Shown piece after piece: positions 15,427 through 22,477 of a stretch of DNA of 22,477 bases. This DNA comes from Alphaproteobacteria bacterium (GTDB taxonomy: Bacteria > Pseudomonadota > Alphaproteobacteria > UBA828), in contig JAPYQV010000002.1 in assembly GCA_029937205.1 (NCBI GenBank), positions 1-22,477 of the forward strand, given 5' to 3'. The first letter of the stretch is position 1. Each line of letters starts with the position of its first letter. The notes beneath the pieces are model-generated. The model was not told the origin of the DNA. It did no database searches and saw only the letters and a list, made by a program, of their open reading frames with translations. The position numbers and the translations under genes were made by a program.

Positions 15427-15690
15427 GTGCCCCCTATCACAATTCAGTGGTGCGTAGGATGGCGTTCGGAGGTTTCCGGCAAGGAGCGAGGCGCGCCGCG
15501 ATGCCGCGGCATCGCAAGTGGCGCGCGACGATGTCCGGCGGCCTCCGAGCGCCGCCCGCCGGGTCGCTTTTCCCGCTCCCTCGGGGCGTCGGGAACGCTC
15601 GCCGATGCGCCCACATCGCCTTCGCGTCCCCTCCTGCCAAGGAAACGGAAAATGCGATCCTACGCACCACTGAATTGTGATAGGCGGCAC
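15427..15690. mobile_element. MITE-like element with 37-bp terminal inverted repeats
   Basis: The two ends (15427-15463 and 15654-15690) are inverted copies that match at 35 of 37 positions, including 28 unbroken matches. The 190-base interior encodes no gene that looks real; frames stay open on both strands, as is common in such elements. It contains a strong hairpin at 15491-15526 built on the 18-base palindrome GCGATGCCGCGGCATCGC, extended by GCGCGCC/GGCGCGC. Size and ends fit a miniature inverted-repeat transposable element, but no target duplication is clear and no second copy is seen in this window, so a repetitive non-mobile element remains possible. Confidence 0.7.
15682..15687 (+). 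promoter_or_regulatory. lutB ribosome-binding site within the element's right arm
   Basis: AGGCGG lies eight bases before the lutB ATG at 15696 and matches AGGAGG at five of six positions. It falls inside the right inverted repeat of the element, so the element supplies the translation signal. Confidence 0.5.
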
Positions 15691-15695
15691 TAAGC

Positions 15696-17129
15696 ATGCA
15701 ATCCACCAGCCATGATTTTGTCGACCGTGCCCGTGAGGGTTTGGCCGATGCGGACTTACAACAGGCATTGGCGCGGTTTGCGACCGGCTTCACGGTCAAG
15801 CGGGCCGAGGTAGCGGCGCGCCTGCCGGAGTTCGAGGCGTTGCGCGACGCAGCGGTGGAGATCAAAAACCATAGCCTCGAACATCTTGATTTCTATCTCG
15901 ATCGTTTCGCCGCCAAGGTCGAGGAAAGCGGCGGCGAGGTGCATTGGTGTGTGACCGCGGAAGAGGCGCGTCAAACCGTCTTGCAAATCTGCCAGGCTGC
16001 CGGGGCGCGCACGGCGACCAAATCCAAATCCATGATCAGTGAGGAAATCGCCCTCAATGCGTTTCTCGAGGAAAATAATATCGAGCCGATCGAGACCGAT
16101 CTTGGCGAATATATTGTCCAGCTCGCCGAGGAATATCCCAGCCATATCATCGCGCCGGCGGTGCACAAAACCAAAGACCAGGTCGCCGATCTCTTTTATG
16201 AACACCACAAAGACAAAGGCGCGGAGAAGCGGCTCGACGATGTGCCGGCGCTGGTAAGCGAAGCGCGCGCCATGCTGCGCGAGCGTTTTATCGCCGCCGA
16301 TGTGGGCATCACCGGCGCCAATTTTCTCGTCGCCGAGACCGGCACCACGGCGATTGTCACCAATGAAGGCAATGGCGACCTGACGCAGATTCTGCCGCGC
16401 GTGCATATCGTGCTCGCCACCTTGGAAAAAGTGATACCGACGCTGGAGGACATGACCACCATCCTCCGCATATTGGCGCGCAGCGCCACTGGCCAGGAAT
16501 TCTCGACCTACACCACCCTCTCCACCGGCCCCAAACGGCCCGACGATCTCGACGGGCCGGACGCCTTTCACGTCATCCTGCTCGACAATGGGCGCAGCCG
16601 GTTGCTTGGCTCCGAATACCGCGAGATTCTGCGCTGCATTAAATGCGGCGCCTGCATGAATCACTGCCCGGTCTATGGCACGGTCGGCGGCCATGCCTAT
16701 GGCTGGGTCTATCCCGGCCCCATGGGCGCCGTGCTGACGCCCAATCTTGTCAGTCTGAAAGAGGCGCATCATCTGCCCAACGCCTCGACCTTCTGCGGCC
16801 GTTGCGAGGCGGTGTGCCCGGTGCGCATTCCGCTGCCCGGATTGATGCGCAAATTACGCGAGGAAGAATTCGATGCAAAATTGCTGGCGCCGCGCTATCG
16901 CTTGGGTCTGGGACTCTGGGCCTGGCTGGCGCGCCACCCGGCTCTTTATCATATGGCCGCCGGGCTCGGCCGGCGCGCGCTGCGTTTGATGGGCGCTCGC
17001 CGTGGCCGCATCACCAGCTTGCCGTTTGCCTCCGGTTGGACGGCCGGGCGCGACATGCCGGCGCCGGAAGGCGGCTCGTTCCACGCCGAATGGCGCCGCC
17101 ACAGACGTCACCATGGCGACCGGACATGA
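15696..17129 (+). CDS. lutB: Lactate utilization protein B (LutB), iron-sulfur protein
   Basis: 477 residues. An N-terminal LUD domain (about 60-300; VAETGTTAIVTNEGNGDL is its signature) is followed by two ferredoxin-type clusters: Cys314-x2-Cys317-x2-Cys320-x3-Cys324 and Cys367-x2-Cys370-x3-Cys374-Pro. A basic C-terminal tail follows. It is thought to carry electrons from lactate oxidation in the LutABC complex. Its start follows the inverted-repeat element by five bases. The stop overlaps the lutC start (ATGA). Confidence 0.94.
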   Translation: MQSTSHDFVDRAREGLADADLQQALARFATGFTVKRAEVAARLPEFEALRDAAVEIKNHSLEHLDFYLDRFAAKVEESGGEVHWCVTAEEARQTVLQICQAAGARTATKSKSMISEEIALNAFLEENNIEPIETDLGEYIVQLAEEYPSHIIAPAVHKTKDQVADLFYEHHKDKGAEKRLDDVPALVSEARAMLRERFIAADVGITGANFLVAETGTTAIVTNEGNGDLTQILPRVHIVLATLEKVIPTLEDMTTILRILARSATGQEFSTYTTLSTGPKRPDDLDGPDAFHVILLDNGRSRLLGSEYREILRCIKCGACMNHCPVYGTVGGHAYGWVYPGPMGAVLTPNLVSLKEAHHLPNASTFCGRCEAVCPVRIPLPGLMRKLREEEFDAKLLAPRYRLGLGLWAWLARHPALYHMAAGLGRRALRLMGARRGRITSLPFASGWTAGRDMPAPEGGSFHAEWRRHRRHHGDRT

Positions 17130-17803
17130 ACGCGCGCGAACGCATTATGGCTGATGTGCGCAGCGCGCTCGGACGTGGTGAATTGTCGGCCGAAACACAG
17201 GCTGCGTTGGAAACACGCCTCAACAGCGGCAAGTCTAATCTGATACCGGCGCGGAGCGACAAGCCGCATGATGCGCAGATAGCGTTGTTCGCCGAAATGG
17301 CAGAGGGCGTTCAAGCCAGTGTGGCACGCGTATCGGACGACAGCGATGTGCCGGGCGCGGTGGCCGATTATCTGGCGCAGAACAATCTGCCGAGCGATAT
17401 CGTCATGGCGCCCGACGAACGTCTCGACGCCTATCCGTGGGCGGCGCGGCCGCTCCTCAATCTGCGGCGCGGCAAGGCCGAGGGCGCCGACCAGGTGAGC
17501 ATCACCGCTGCCGAGATGGCGTTTGCCGAAACAGGCACCGTGATGCTGACGTCCGATGCCGCGCGCCCCTCGACGCTCAATTTCCTGCCGGAGAATCACA
17601 TCGTCGTGCTGCGCGCCGAGCATATCACCGGCGCCTATGAGGAAGGCTGGAAACACCTGCGGGCGCAAGGCACGGAGAATGACTATATGCCGCGCACGGT
17701 TAACTTGGTGACCGGCCCGTCACGCACCGGCGATATCGAGCAGACCATCCAGCTTGGCGCCCATGGCCCGCGGCGGCTGCATATCATCATCGTCGGGAAA
17801 TGA
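17126..17803 (+). CDS. lutC: Lactate utilization protein C (LutC)
   Basis: 225 residues with a LUD domain. AEMAFAETGTVMLTSD, followed by RPSTLNFLPENHIVVL, is the family signature. It is the third part of the LutABC lactate oxidation system and has no iron-sulfur motif itself. I start it at ATG 17126 (MNARERIMADVRSALGRG), which overlaps the lutB stop; the same frame stays open upstream inside lutB without family similarity. Its stop overlaps the smr start, so the operon may continue into smr. Confidence 0.93.
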   Translation: MNARERIMADVRSALGRGELSAETQAALETRLNSGKSNLIPARSDKPHDAQIALFAEMAEGVQASVARVSDDSDVPGAVADYLAQNNLPSDIVMAPDERLDAYPWAARPLLNLRRGKAEGADQVSITAAEMAFAETGTVMLTSDAARPSTLNFLPENHIVVLRAEHITGAYEEGWKHLRAQGTENDYMPRTVNLVTGPSRTGDIEQTIQLGAHGPRRLHIIIVGK

Positions 17804-18381
17804 AGAACCCGGCGATGGCAGGCAAGCGCAAAATAAGCCGTGCGGAGGAAACCCTGTGGCGCCAGGTGACGGACGGCATCAAGCCGCTTTCTCCAGGTGC
17901 CGAACCGACGGAGTCGCAAACGCCGAGCGACGACATCACGGTAAAAAAGGCGCGCGCGCCTGAGAATAAAGACAAGGCCAAGCCGGCCAGAAAAACACCC
18001 CCCCCCGCTGCGCCAGTTGCGGCGAAACCGCAGCCGAAATTGGCGCCCGGCAAGAGCGCCGGCCTCGATAAGCGCAACGCGCAGCGCCTGAAACGCGGCC
18101 AACTGCGGCCCGAGGCGCGCGTCGATCTGCACGGCATGATCCAACGCGAGGCCCACGCGGCGCTCAATGATTTTATCGCCGAATCCTATACGGCGGGTCT
18201 CCGCAACGTGCTGGTGATCACCGGCAAGGGCTCGGTGCGCGAAGGCGGCGTGCTGCGCCGCATGGTGCCGCGCTGGCTCAACCAGCCGCCGCTCCGTGCC
18301 ATGGTGGTGGCGATTGAACAGGCAACGCCGCGCGACGGCGGCGGCGGCGCCTATTACCTGCGGCTGCGTCGTCGTCGCTAA
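17800..18381 (+). CDS. Smr-domain protein
   Basis: 193 residues. A disordered, Lys/Pro/Ala-rich N-terminal half (to about 100) precedes a C-terminal Smr domain with DLHG (109-112), TGKG (141-144) and the ending GGGGAYYLRLRRRR. Smr domains bind or nick nucleic acids and are related to the MutS2 C-terminus; the role of this stand-alone type is not established. In alphaproteobacteria it usually follows mltA directly, whereas here lutABC intervenes. It starts on the lutC stop (ATGA). A run of nine C bases (17998-18006) lies in the Pro stretch and is a possible slippage or sequencing-error site. Confidence 0.88.
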   Translation: MKNPAMAGKRKISRAEETLWRQVTDGIKPLSPGAEPTESQTPSDDITVKKARAPENKDKAKPARKTPPPAAPVAAKPQPKLAPGKSAGLDKRNAQRLKRGQLRPEARVDLHGMIQREAHAALNDFIAESYTAGLRNVLVITGKGSVREGGVLRRMVPRWLNQPPLRAMVVAIEQATPRDGGGGAYYLRLRRRR

Positions 18382-18395
18382 GTGTGGGGCGTAAC

Positions 18396-18719
18396 ATGGG
18401 CTGGGTGGCGCGCGTTAAGGAGAAAGCCCGGGCGCTTAAGATCGAGCTGCACGCCATGTGGTTCGCTATCAAGCATCCCGGCACACCCTGGTTGGCGAAA
18501 GCAGTCCTGATCGGCGTCTTGCTTTATGCCGCCAGCCCGATCGACCTCATCCCCGATTTCATCCCGTTATTCGGCATGCTCGACGATATCCTGGTCATCG
18601 TCGCTGGCCTGTGGCTGGCGCGCCGCATGATCCCGCCGGAAGTGATGGCAGAATGCCGCGAGAAAGCACGCACCATAGACCGCGAAGGCGGCCTAATCCG
18701 CAGCCTCTTCCGAGAGTGA
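18396..18719 (+). CDS. DUF1232 (YkvA-like) membrane protein
   Basis: About 107 residues. The motif YAASPIDLIPDFIPLFG, followed by MLDDILVIVAGLWLARR, defines the DUF1232 family, which has a short re-entrant or transmembrane region. Function unknown. The ATG at 18396 is preceded by GGGG seven bases upstream; a GTG at 18384 in the same frame is an alternative and adds four residues. It follows smr by 14 bases and is the last of the rightward genes here. Confidence 0.88.
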   Translation: MGWVARVKEKARALKIELHAMWFAIKHPGTPWLAKAVLIGVLLYAASPIDLIPDFIPLFGMLDDILVIVAGLWLARRMIPPEVMAECREKARTIDREGGLIRSLFRE

Positions 18720-18889
18720 CGGTCGTCACGATTCCGTTTTGGCCGGTGAATAATTAAGCTACTGATTTTAAACGAATAAAATTGGTATTGTTTTGTAATC
18801 CACCACATATTGTGGAGCAAAGCCGGGGCTGCCTACCAGTTCTGCTACGGCCATCATAGCGTAGGCACGTGCGGCGGCAAAATAATCGG
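18720..18889. other. Convergent intergenic region
   Basis: 170 bases between two converging genes. It contains the short hairpin CCACA-TAT-TGTGG but no T-run that would make it a convincing terminator. It is AT-richer than its neighbours. Confidence 0.3.
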
Positions 18890-19771
18890 CTAATTGGCGG
18901 CTTTCAGAATACGTTTTCGCGCACCCAGGGATTTGATGCCGATTTCCTTTAAGTCAGAATCAGTAAGCTCTGATAATATGTCCAAGGTAATGTCGTTGCG
19001 CCGGAATTCCGCTTCATATTGCTCCAGACCGATCGACTTTAGCCAACTTTTGATACTTGCCATACGGTCGGCCACCCTATCGTAATATTCAAAATCGGTG
19101 ATCTGTTTGGCTTGCCCACAGATGTCCCATGCCTGGAAAACGCTGCCATCTTCTCGTCGGCAATATTTGATGCCAGTCGATTTTGTTGAATTTTCCGGGG
19201 CGGCGGCCTCCATTTTCTCAAGACGACCGTACTCTGCCTTGGTTATGGCCTCGGTTTCCACACACTTGCCCCAATTGATGTATACGAACCCATCGGGCCG
19301 TTTACAGTATGAGCGCCCGGATAGCGTGTCCGAATTCGGGGCAGCGGCGGAGCTATTATTTCTCGAACTTTTAGGGTCATAAGCCTCAATCACATCTGCC
19401 AGTTTGTTTTGTGTGTAGCCAGAGACCACGGCATCACCAACGGCATACACGAAGCACACACTGCCGGAAGCTTTCTGACAATGTTCCAGCGCCTCTTTGA
19501 TCGCCGCTTCAGCCGAATAGGCGCCATAAACTGATTGTGTAAAGGGTTGGTACGGATTGCTATAGGCGATAGCCTTGAAATCAGGAAAAGACTTTGCCTG
19601 TTTCCAGGCGCTCACCAGACCGATTACGGCCCCTACCTGTGAGACAGCTTTGATATCGCTTTTACCGCTCCGCAGATCTTCTACAAGGCCGGCTTCAGAA
19701 TGAGGCGCAAGAAATAGCGTGGTGGCGAAAAAACCAATTATGGCGGCACCGATGACGATCACTCTTTTCAT
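18890..19771 (-). CDS. Predicted exported protein with Cys repeats and a C-terminal SAM domain
   Basis: 293 residues from ATG 19771 (MKRVIVIG); GGGGAGAG lies eight bases upstream, so the TTG extension is rejected. A signal peptide is predicted (1-27, PHSEA before the cut). A first region contains a Cys98-x7-Cys106 pair (EALEHCQKASGSVCFVYAVG). Two similar repeats follow, YCKRPDGFVYINWGKC (155-170) and YCRREDGSVFQAWDIC (203-218), each Cys-x13-Cys, suggesting disulfides in an oxidising compartment. The last 55 residues match a SAM (sterile alpha motif) domain: WLKSIGLEQYEAEFRRNDI, LSELTDSDLKEIGI, LGARKRILKA. SAM domains mediate protein or RNA association and are usually cytoplasmic. Function unknown. 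It may be a mobile or lineage-specific gene. Confidence 0.75.
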   Translation of the reverse strand: MKRVIVIGAAIIGFFATTLFLAPHSEAGLVEDLRSGKSDIKAVSQVGAVIGLVSAWKQAKSFPDFKAIAYSNPYQPFTQSVYGAYSAEAAIKEALEHCQKASGSVCFVYAVGDAVVSGYTQNKLADVIEAYDPKSSRNNSSAAAPNSDTLSGRSYCKRPDGFVYINWGKCVETEAITKAEYGRLEKMEAAAPENSTKSTGIKYCRREDGSVFQAWDICGQAKQITDFEYYDRVADRMASIKSWLKSIGLEQYEAEFRRNDITLDILSELTDSDLKEIGIKSLGARKRILKAAN

Positions 19772-20076
19772 GGTGATGTCTCTCCCCAAACGTCGGTTGC
19801 GCTACGTTTCTCCAACTATGGAAGGAATTCGGCCAAAATTTACTTGATAGGCGTTATCGCGCCGATCAAAGCCTTATTTATTGCGTTATATGCTATTTTA
19901 GCGGTTTTTAGGAGATGATAATTAATGCGTGCTAGGCATTTGGAGAGTGCGATTTTTACGGCGGATTCTCGCCTGACAACAGGAACAACGATCAAAATGA
20001 CAGTGGAAGTTGGTGCGGGAGTTGGTGCGGGACATATCGTCGAGAAGGAATCGATTCTGAGCTGCCAGCCCCAACC
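19772..20076. other. Intergenic region with no supported gene
   Basis: 305 bases between the SAM-domain gene and the end of hslU. It is AT-rich at 19840-19925. A short open frame from 19925 runs antisense into hslU and has a plausible AGGAG before it, but its composition (GVGAG repeat) and lack of similarity argue against it. A perfect tandem 12-mer GTTGGTGCGGGA (20009-20032) and a short palindrome GAATCGATTC (20048-20057) are the only structures seen. Confidence 0.35.
20009..20032. repeat. Perfect tandem 12-base repeat, two copies
   Basis: GTTGGTGCGGGA occurs twice without a gap, downstream of hslU. It is probably a simple duplication. Confidence 0.5.
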
Positions 20077-21387
20077 CTATAAAATGAACTTGCTGAGGTC
20101 CGTGTCCTTGGCGAGATCGGCGACGCGGTCTTCGACATAGGCTCTGTCGATGGTGATGGTGTCGCCGCCGCGGTCGGTGGCTTCAAAGCTGATTTCTTCG
20201 AGCAGCTTTTCCATCACCGTATGGAGGCGTCTCGCGCCAATATTTTCGACCGCCTGATTGACCTCGGCGGCGAGGTCGGAAATCGCGTCGATGGCGTCGT
20301 CCTCGAATACCAGGGTGACGTTTTCGGTGCCGAGCAGCGCGACATATTGCCGGATCAGGCTGTTTTCCGGCTCGGTGAGGATGCGCTTCAGATCGTCCCT
20401 ATCGAGCGCCTGAAGCTCGACCCGGATCGGCAGGCGGCCCTGTAGTTCGGGCAACAGGTCGGACGGCTTGGAGAGGTGAAAGGCGCCCGAGGCGACGAAA
20501 AGGATATGATCGGTGGCGATGGTGCCGTGCTTGGTCGCCACCTGCGTCCCCTCAATCAACGGCAACAGATCACGCTGCACGCCCTCGCGGCTGACATCGC
20601 CGCCCAGGCGGTCCGAGCGCACGCAGATCTTATCGATCTCGTCGAGAAAGACGATGCCGTTATTGGCCGCGGTCTCGAGCGCGATGCGCACCACCTTGTC
20701 CTGGTCCAACAGCCGGTCGCTCTCTTCCTCCATCAGCACTTCGTAGGATTCCGACACCGTCATGCGCTTCGGCTTTTTCTGCTCGCCCATGGCTTTGCCG
20801 AGCATATCGCCGATATTGAGCATGCCCATCTGCGCCCCCGGCATGCCGGGTATTTCGAAGGTCGGCATGCCGCTGGCGGCGCTTTCCGATACTTCTATAT
20901 CGATTTCCTTGTCGTCCAATTCGCCTTCGCGCAGGCGCACGCGGAATTTCTGCCGCGTGTCCTTGCCCGCGTTCTTGCCGACCAGGGCATCGAGCACGCG
21001 TTCTTCGGCGTGCAATCCGGCCTTGGCGGTGACCTCTTTACGCATTTTTTCGCGCGTCATGTGGATCGAGATTTCCACCAGATCGCGCACAATCTGCTCG
21101 ACATCGCGGCCGACATAGCCAACTTCGGTGAATTTGGTTGCTTCGACCTTGAGAAACGGCGCCTGCGCCAACTTCGCCAGGCGGCGCGCGATTTCGGTCT
21201 TGCCGACGCCGGTTGGGCCGATCATCAGGATGTTCTTGGGCAGCACTTCCTCGCGCAAATCCTCGGGCAGTTGCTGGCGCCGCCAGCGGTTTCTAAGCGC
21301 AATGGCGACGGAGCGCTTGGCGTCGTTCTGGCCGACGATAAAACGGTCCAGTTCGGAGACGATCTCGCGCGGGCTGAAGCTCGTCAT
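20077..21387 (-). CDS. hslU: ATP-dependent protease ATPase subunit HslU
   Basis: 436 residues, full length. This AAA+ hexamer unfolds substrates and feeds them to HslV. The P-loop GPTGVGKT is at 57-64, Walker B VFLDEID at 246-252, the pore loop GYVG near 90-93, and the variable I domain lies between about 110 and 225. The C-terminus DLSKFIL is the conserved tail that inserts into HslV to activate it. The start ATG overlaps the hslV stop by four bases, so translation is coupled and the two subunits are made together. Confidence 0.98.
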   Translation of the reverse strand: MTSFSPREIVSELDRFIVGQNDAKRSVAIALRNRWRRQQLPEDLREEVLPKNILMIGPTGVGKTEIARRLAKLAQAPFLKVEATKFTEVGYVGRDVEQIVRDLVEISIHMTREKMRKEVTAKAGLHAEERVLDALVGKNAGKDTRQKFRVRLREGELDDKEIDIEVSESAASGMPTFEIPGMPGAQMGMLNIGDMLGKAMGEQKKPKRMTVSESYEVLMEEESDRLLDQDKVVRIALETAANNGIVFLDEIDKICVRSDRLGGDVSREGVQRDLLPLIEGTQVATKHGTIATDHILFVASGAFHLSKPSDLLPELQGRLPIRVELQALDRDDLKRILTEPENSLIRQYVALLGTENVTLVFEDDAIDAISDLAAEVNQAVENIGARRLHTVMEKLLEEISFEATDRGGDTITIDRAYVEDRVADLAKDTDLSKFIL

Positions 21388-22004
21388 TCGGGTATTTTCT
21401 CCAGCGTCAGCGAATTGTTGGTGTAAACGCAGATATCGGCGGCAATCGCCATGGCCTTTTTCGCCACCGCCTCGGCGTCGAGATCGTCTAAATCGATCAA
21501 GGCGCGCGCCGCGGCGAGGGCGAAATTGCCACCCGAGCCGATGGCGATCAGGCTGTCCTCGGGCTCAAGCACATCACCGGTGCCGGTCAAGACAAGGGAG
21601 ACCTTGTCGTCAGCCACCGCCATCATCGCCTCGAGGCGGCGCAAATAGCGGTCGGTGCGCCAATCCTTGGCCAATTCAACACAGGCCCGCATGAGCTGGC
21701 CGGGATGCTGCTCAAGCTTGCCTTCGAGGCGCTCAAACAGCGTGAAGGCATCGGCCGTGGCGCCGGCAAACCCGGCAATGATCTTGCCGCTGCTGCCCAG
21801 GCGCCGGACTTTACGCGCGTTGGCTTTAATAACGGTTTGCCCAAGCGTAACTTGCCCATCACCGGCGATCACCACGGTGCCGCCCTTACGCACCGAAAGA
21901 ATGGTCGTGCCGTGCCAGCCGGCGGGGTCGGATGAATTGTTATTGATGGCTCTCTCCCTTATCGGCGCCCGTGCGGCACCACGCTTCAACCGTGCCTCAA
22001 CCAT
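21384..22004 (-). CDS. hslV: ATP-dependent protease peptidase subunit HslV
   Basis: 206 residues as drawn. HslV is the threonine peptidase of the HslUV complex. The mature protein begins with [10 protein letters not shown], so the catalytic residue is Thr33 after removal of a propeptide. A propeptide of 32 residues is longer than usual. ATG 22004 has no ribosome-binding site. An in-frame AUC at 21947 lies six bases after GGGAG (within AAGGGAGAGA) and would give a 12-residue propeptide ending AGWHG, as in relatives. It is first in hslVU and diverges from hisB; a heat-shock-type promoter is suggested upstream. Confidence 0.96.
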   Translation of the reverse strand: MVEARLKRGAARAPIRERAINNNSSDPAGWHGTTILSVRKGGTVVIAGDGQVTLGQTVIKANARKVRRLGSSGKIIAGFAGATADAFTLFERLEGKLEQHPGQLMRACVELAKDWRTDRYLRRLEAMMAVADDKVSLVLTGTGDVLEPEDSLIAIGSGGNFALAAARALIDLDDLDAEAVAKKAMAIAADICVYTNNSLTLEKIPE

Positions 22005-22020
22005 GTGGTGATTGGCCCAG

Positions 22021-22089
22021 CCCGGTCAAGGGCGGGGCGTCATCGGAAGTGGAGGTAGAACAATAGAAAATTACCCGCCCGGTCAAGGG
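22021..22089. repeat. Direct repeat of CCCGGTCAAGGG in the hslV-hisB gap
   Basis: The 12-mer occurs at 22021-22032 and 22078-22089, 57 bases apart. Both copies read CTTGACC on the hslV strand. Only the distal copy has a reasonable -10 element. Confidence 0.5.
22060..22086 (-). promoter_or_regulatory. Candidate hslV promoter (possibly heat-shock sigma)
   Basis: On the minus strand TTGACC (22086-22081, preceded by CC) is followed after 15 bases by TATTGT (22065-22060). CTTGACC resembles the -35 of alphaproteobacterial RpoH promoters, which fits hslVU, and the 15-base spacing suits that sigma better than the housekeeping one. The same CCCGGTCAAGGG (plus strand) recurs at 22021-22032. Confidence 0.4.
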
Positions 22090-22176
22090 TCTGGCGAATT
22101 TTTCCTGTTCTTGCTACAAGGGCGGCCAGTTATCCCGAAAATCCGGGCCGCAGCCCACAATCAGAGCAACCGCGCT

Positions 22177-22477
22177 ATGAAGCAGCCGTCGCGTAGTGCC
22201 CGCGTTGAGCGGGTTACCAAGGAAACCAGCATCACCGTCGAGGTCAACCTCGATGGCGAGGGCGTCTATAACGTCTCGACCGGCATGGGATTTCTCGATC
22301 ACATGCTCGAGCAATTGTCGCGCCACAGCCTGATCGATATCACGCTGAAGGCCGAGGGTGACCTGGACGTAACGTTCCACCACACCACCGAGGATACCGG
22401 GATTGCGCTCGGCGAAGCGGTGAGCCAGGCGCTGGCCGATCGGCGTGGCATTCAGCGTTACGGCAGCGCCTTTGTGC
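22177..22477 (+). CDS. hisB: Imidazoleglycerol-phosphate dehydratase (partial)
   Basis: The first 100 codons; the gene runs past the window's end. It catalyses the sixth step of histidine synthesis. Visible marks are [25 protein letters not shown] and [20 protein letters not shown], which supply the metal-binding His and Glu residues of the family. The ATG gives [21 protein letters not shown], normal for the family, although the ribosome-binding site is weak. It is divergent from hslV, the usual alphaproteobacterial arrangement, and would be expected to be followed by hisH, hisA and hisF. Confidence 0.95.
   Translation, partial: MKQPSRSARVERVTKETSITVEVNLDGEGVYNVSTGMGFLDHMLEQLSRHSLIDITLKAEGDLDVTFHHTTEDTGIALGEAVSQALADRRGIQRYGSAFV

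Noticed and set aside
15427..15690. Element as a complete insertion sequence or CRISPR-like unit
   Set aside because: No transposase frame fits in 190 interior bases, and there is no array of spaced direct repeats.
15756..16772. 338-codon open frame on the minus strand
   Set aside because: Antisense to lutB, whose iron-sulfur motifs and family match are clear; the antisense frame is a product of high GC.
19925..20140. 71-codon plus-strand frame with AGGAG upstream
   Set aside because: It runs antisense into the 3' end of hslU and is built partly on a simple tandem repeat; no similarity recognised.
20476..21426. Long open frame (316 codons) on the plus strand
   Set aside because: It lies wholly antisense to hslU and the end of hslV, is His/Ala/Asp-rich in a way produced by the complementary codons, and matches no family.

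Overview
The window is a dense, GC-rich chromosomal segment of an alphaproteobacterium. The evidence is gene content and order: hemE-hemH-hemJ-rho reads leftwards, ppsR-maf-aroE-coaE-dnaQ reads rightwards, then come secB, fxsA, a Tim44-like gene, mltA and smr, and finally hslUV divergent from hisB. This order is typical of the class. The order or genus cannot be fixed from the sequence alone.

Left part (1-5905): the last codons of a quinone oxidoreductase, an arylformamidase-like alpha/beta hydrolase and an EamA-type transporter precede a leftward block of rho, hemJ, hemH and hemE. The last three cover late heme synthesis. The 466-base gap between hemE and ppsR (5906-6371) is the position of the chromosomal replication origin in Caulobacter and Rickettsia. 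It holds one perfect DnaA box (TTATGCACA), one single-mismatch box and several weaker ones, plus a perfect 14-bp AT-rich palindrome. I read it as a candidate oriC. All five genes from hemE leftwards to the EamA gene, and most of those to its right, are transcribed away from it.

Middle (6372-14598): ppsR is followed by an unrecognised opposite-strand gene that separates it from maf. The tightly overlapped maf-aroE-coaE-dnaQ run follows. secB (with a long charged N-terminal extension) and fxsA lie on the other strand, divergent from a Tim44-like gene and the lytic transglycosylase mltA, whose ends overlap.

Right part (14599-22477): a complete lutABC lactate-utilisation operon lies between mltA and smr. 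A 264-bp element with 37-bp terminal inverted repeats (MITE-like) lies between lutA and lutB, and its right end appears to supply the lutB ribosome-binding site. After smr comes a DUF1232 membrane protein, then on the other strand a predicted exported protein with two Cys-x13-Cys repeats and a C-terminal SAM domain, which is an unusual combination. The window closes with hslU and hslV (overlapping) and the start of hisB.

Two genes, maf and hslV, each show a good Shine-Dalgarno sequence six bases before an in-frame AUC codon located where the family's protein normally begins. This hints at non-canonical initiation and is worth testing. I see no tRNA, rRNA, CRISPR array, prophage or complete insertion sequence.
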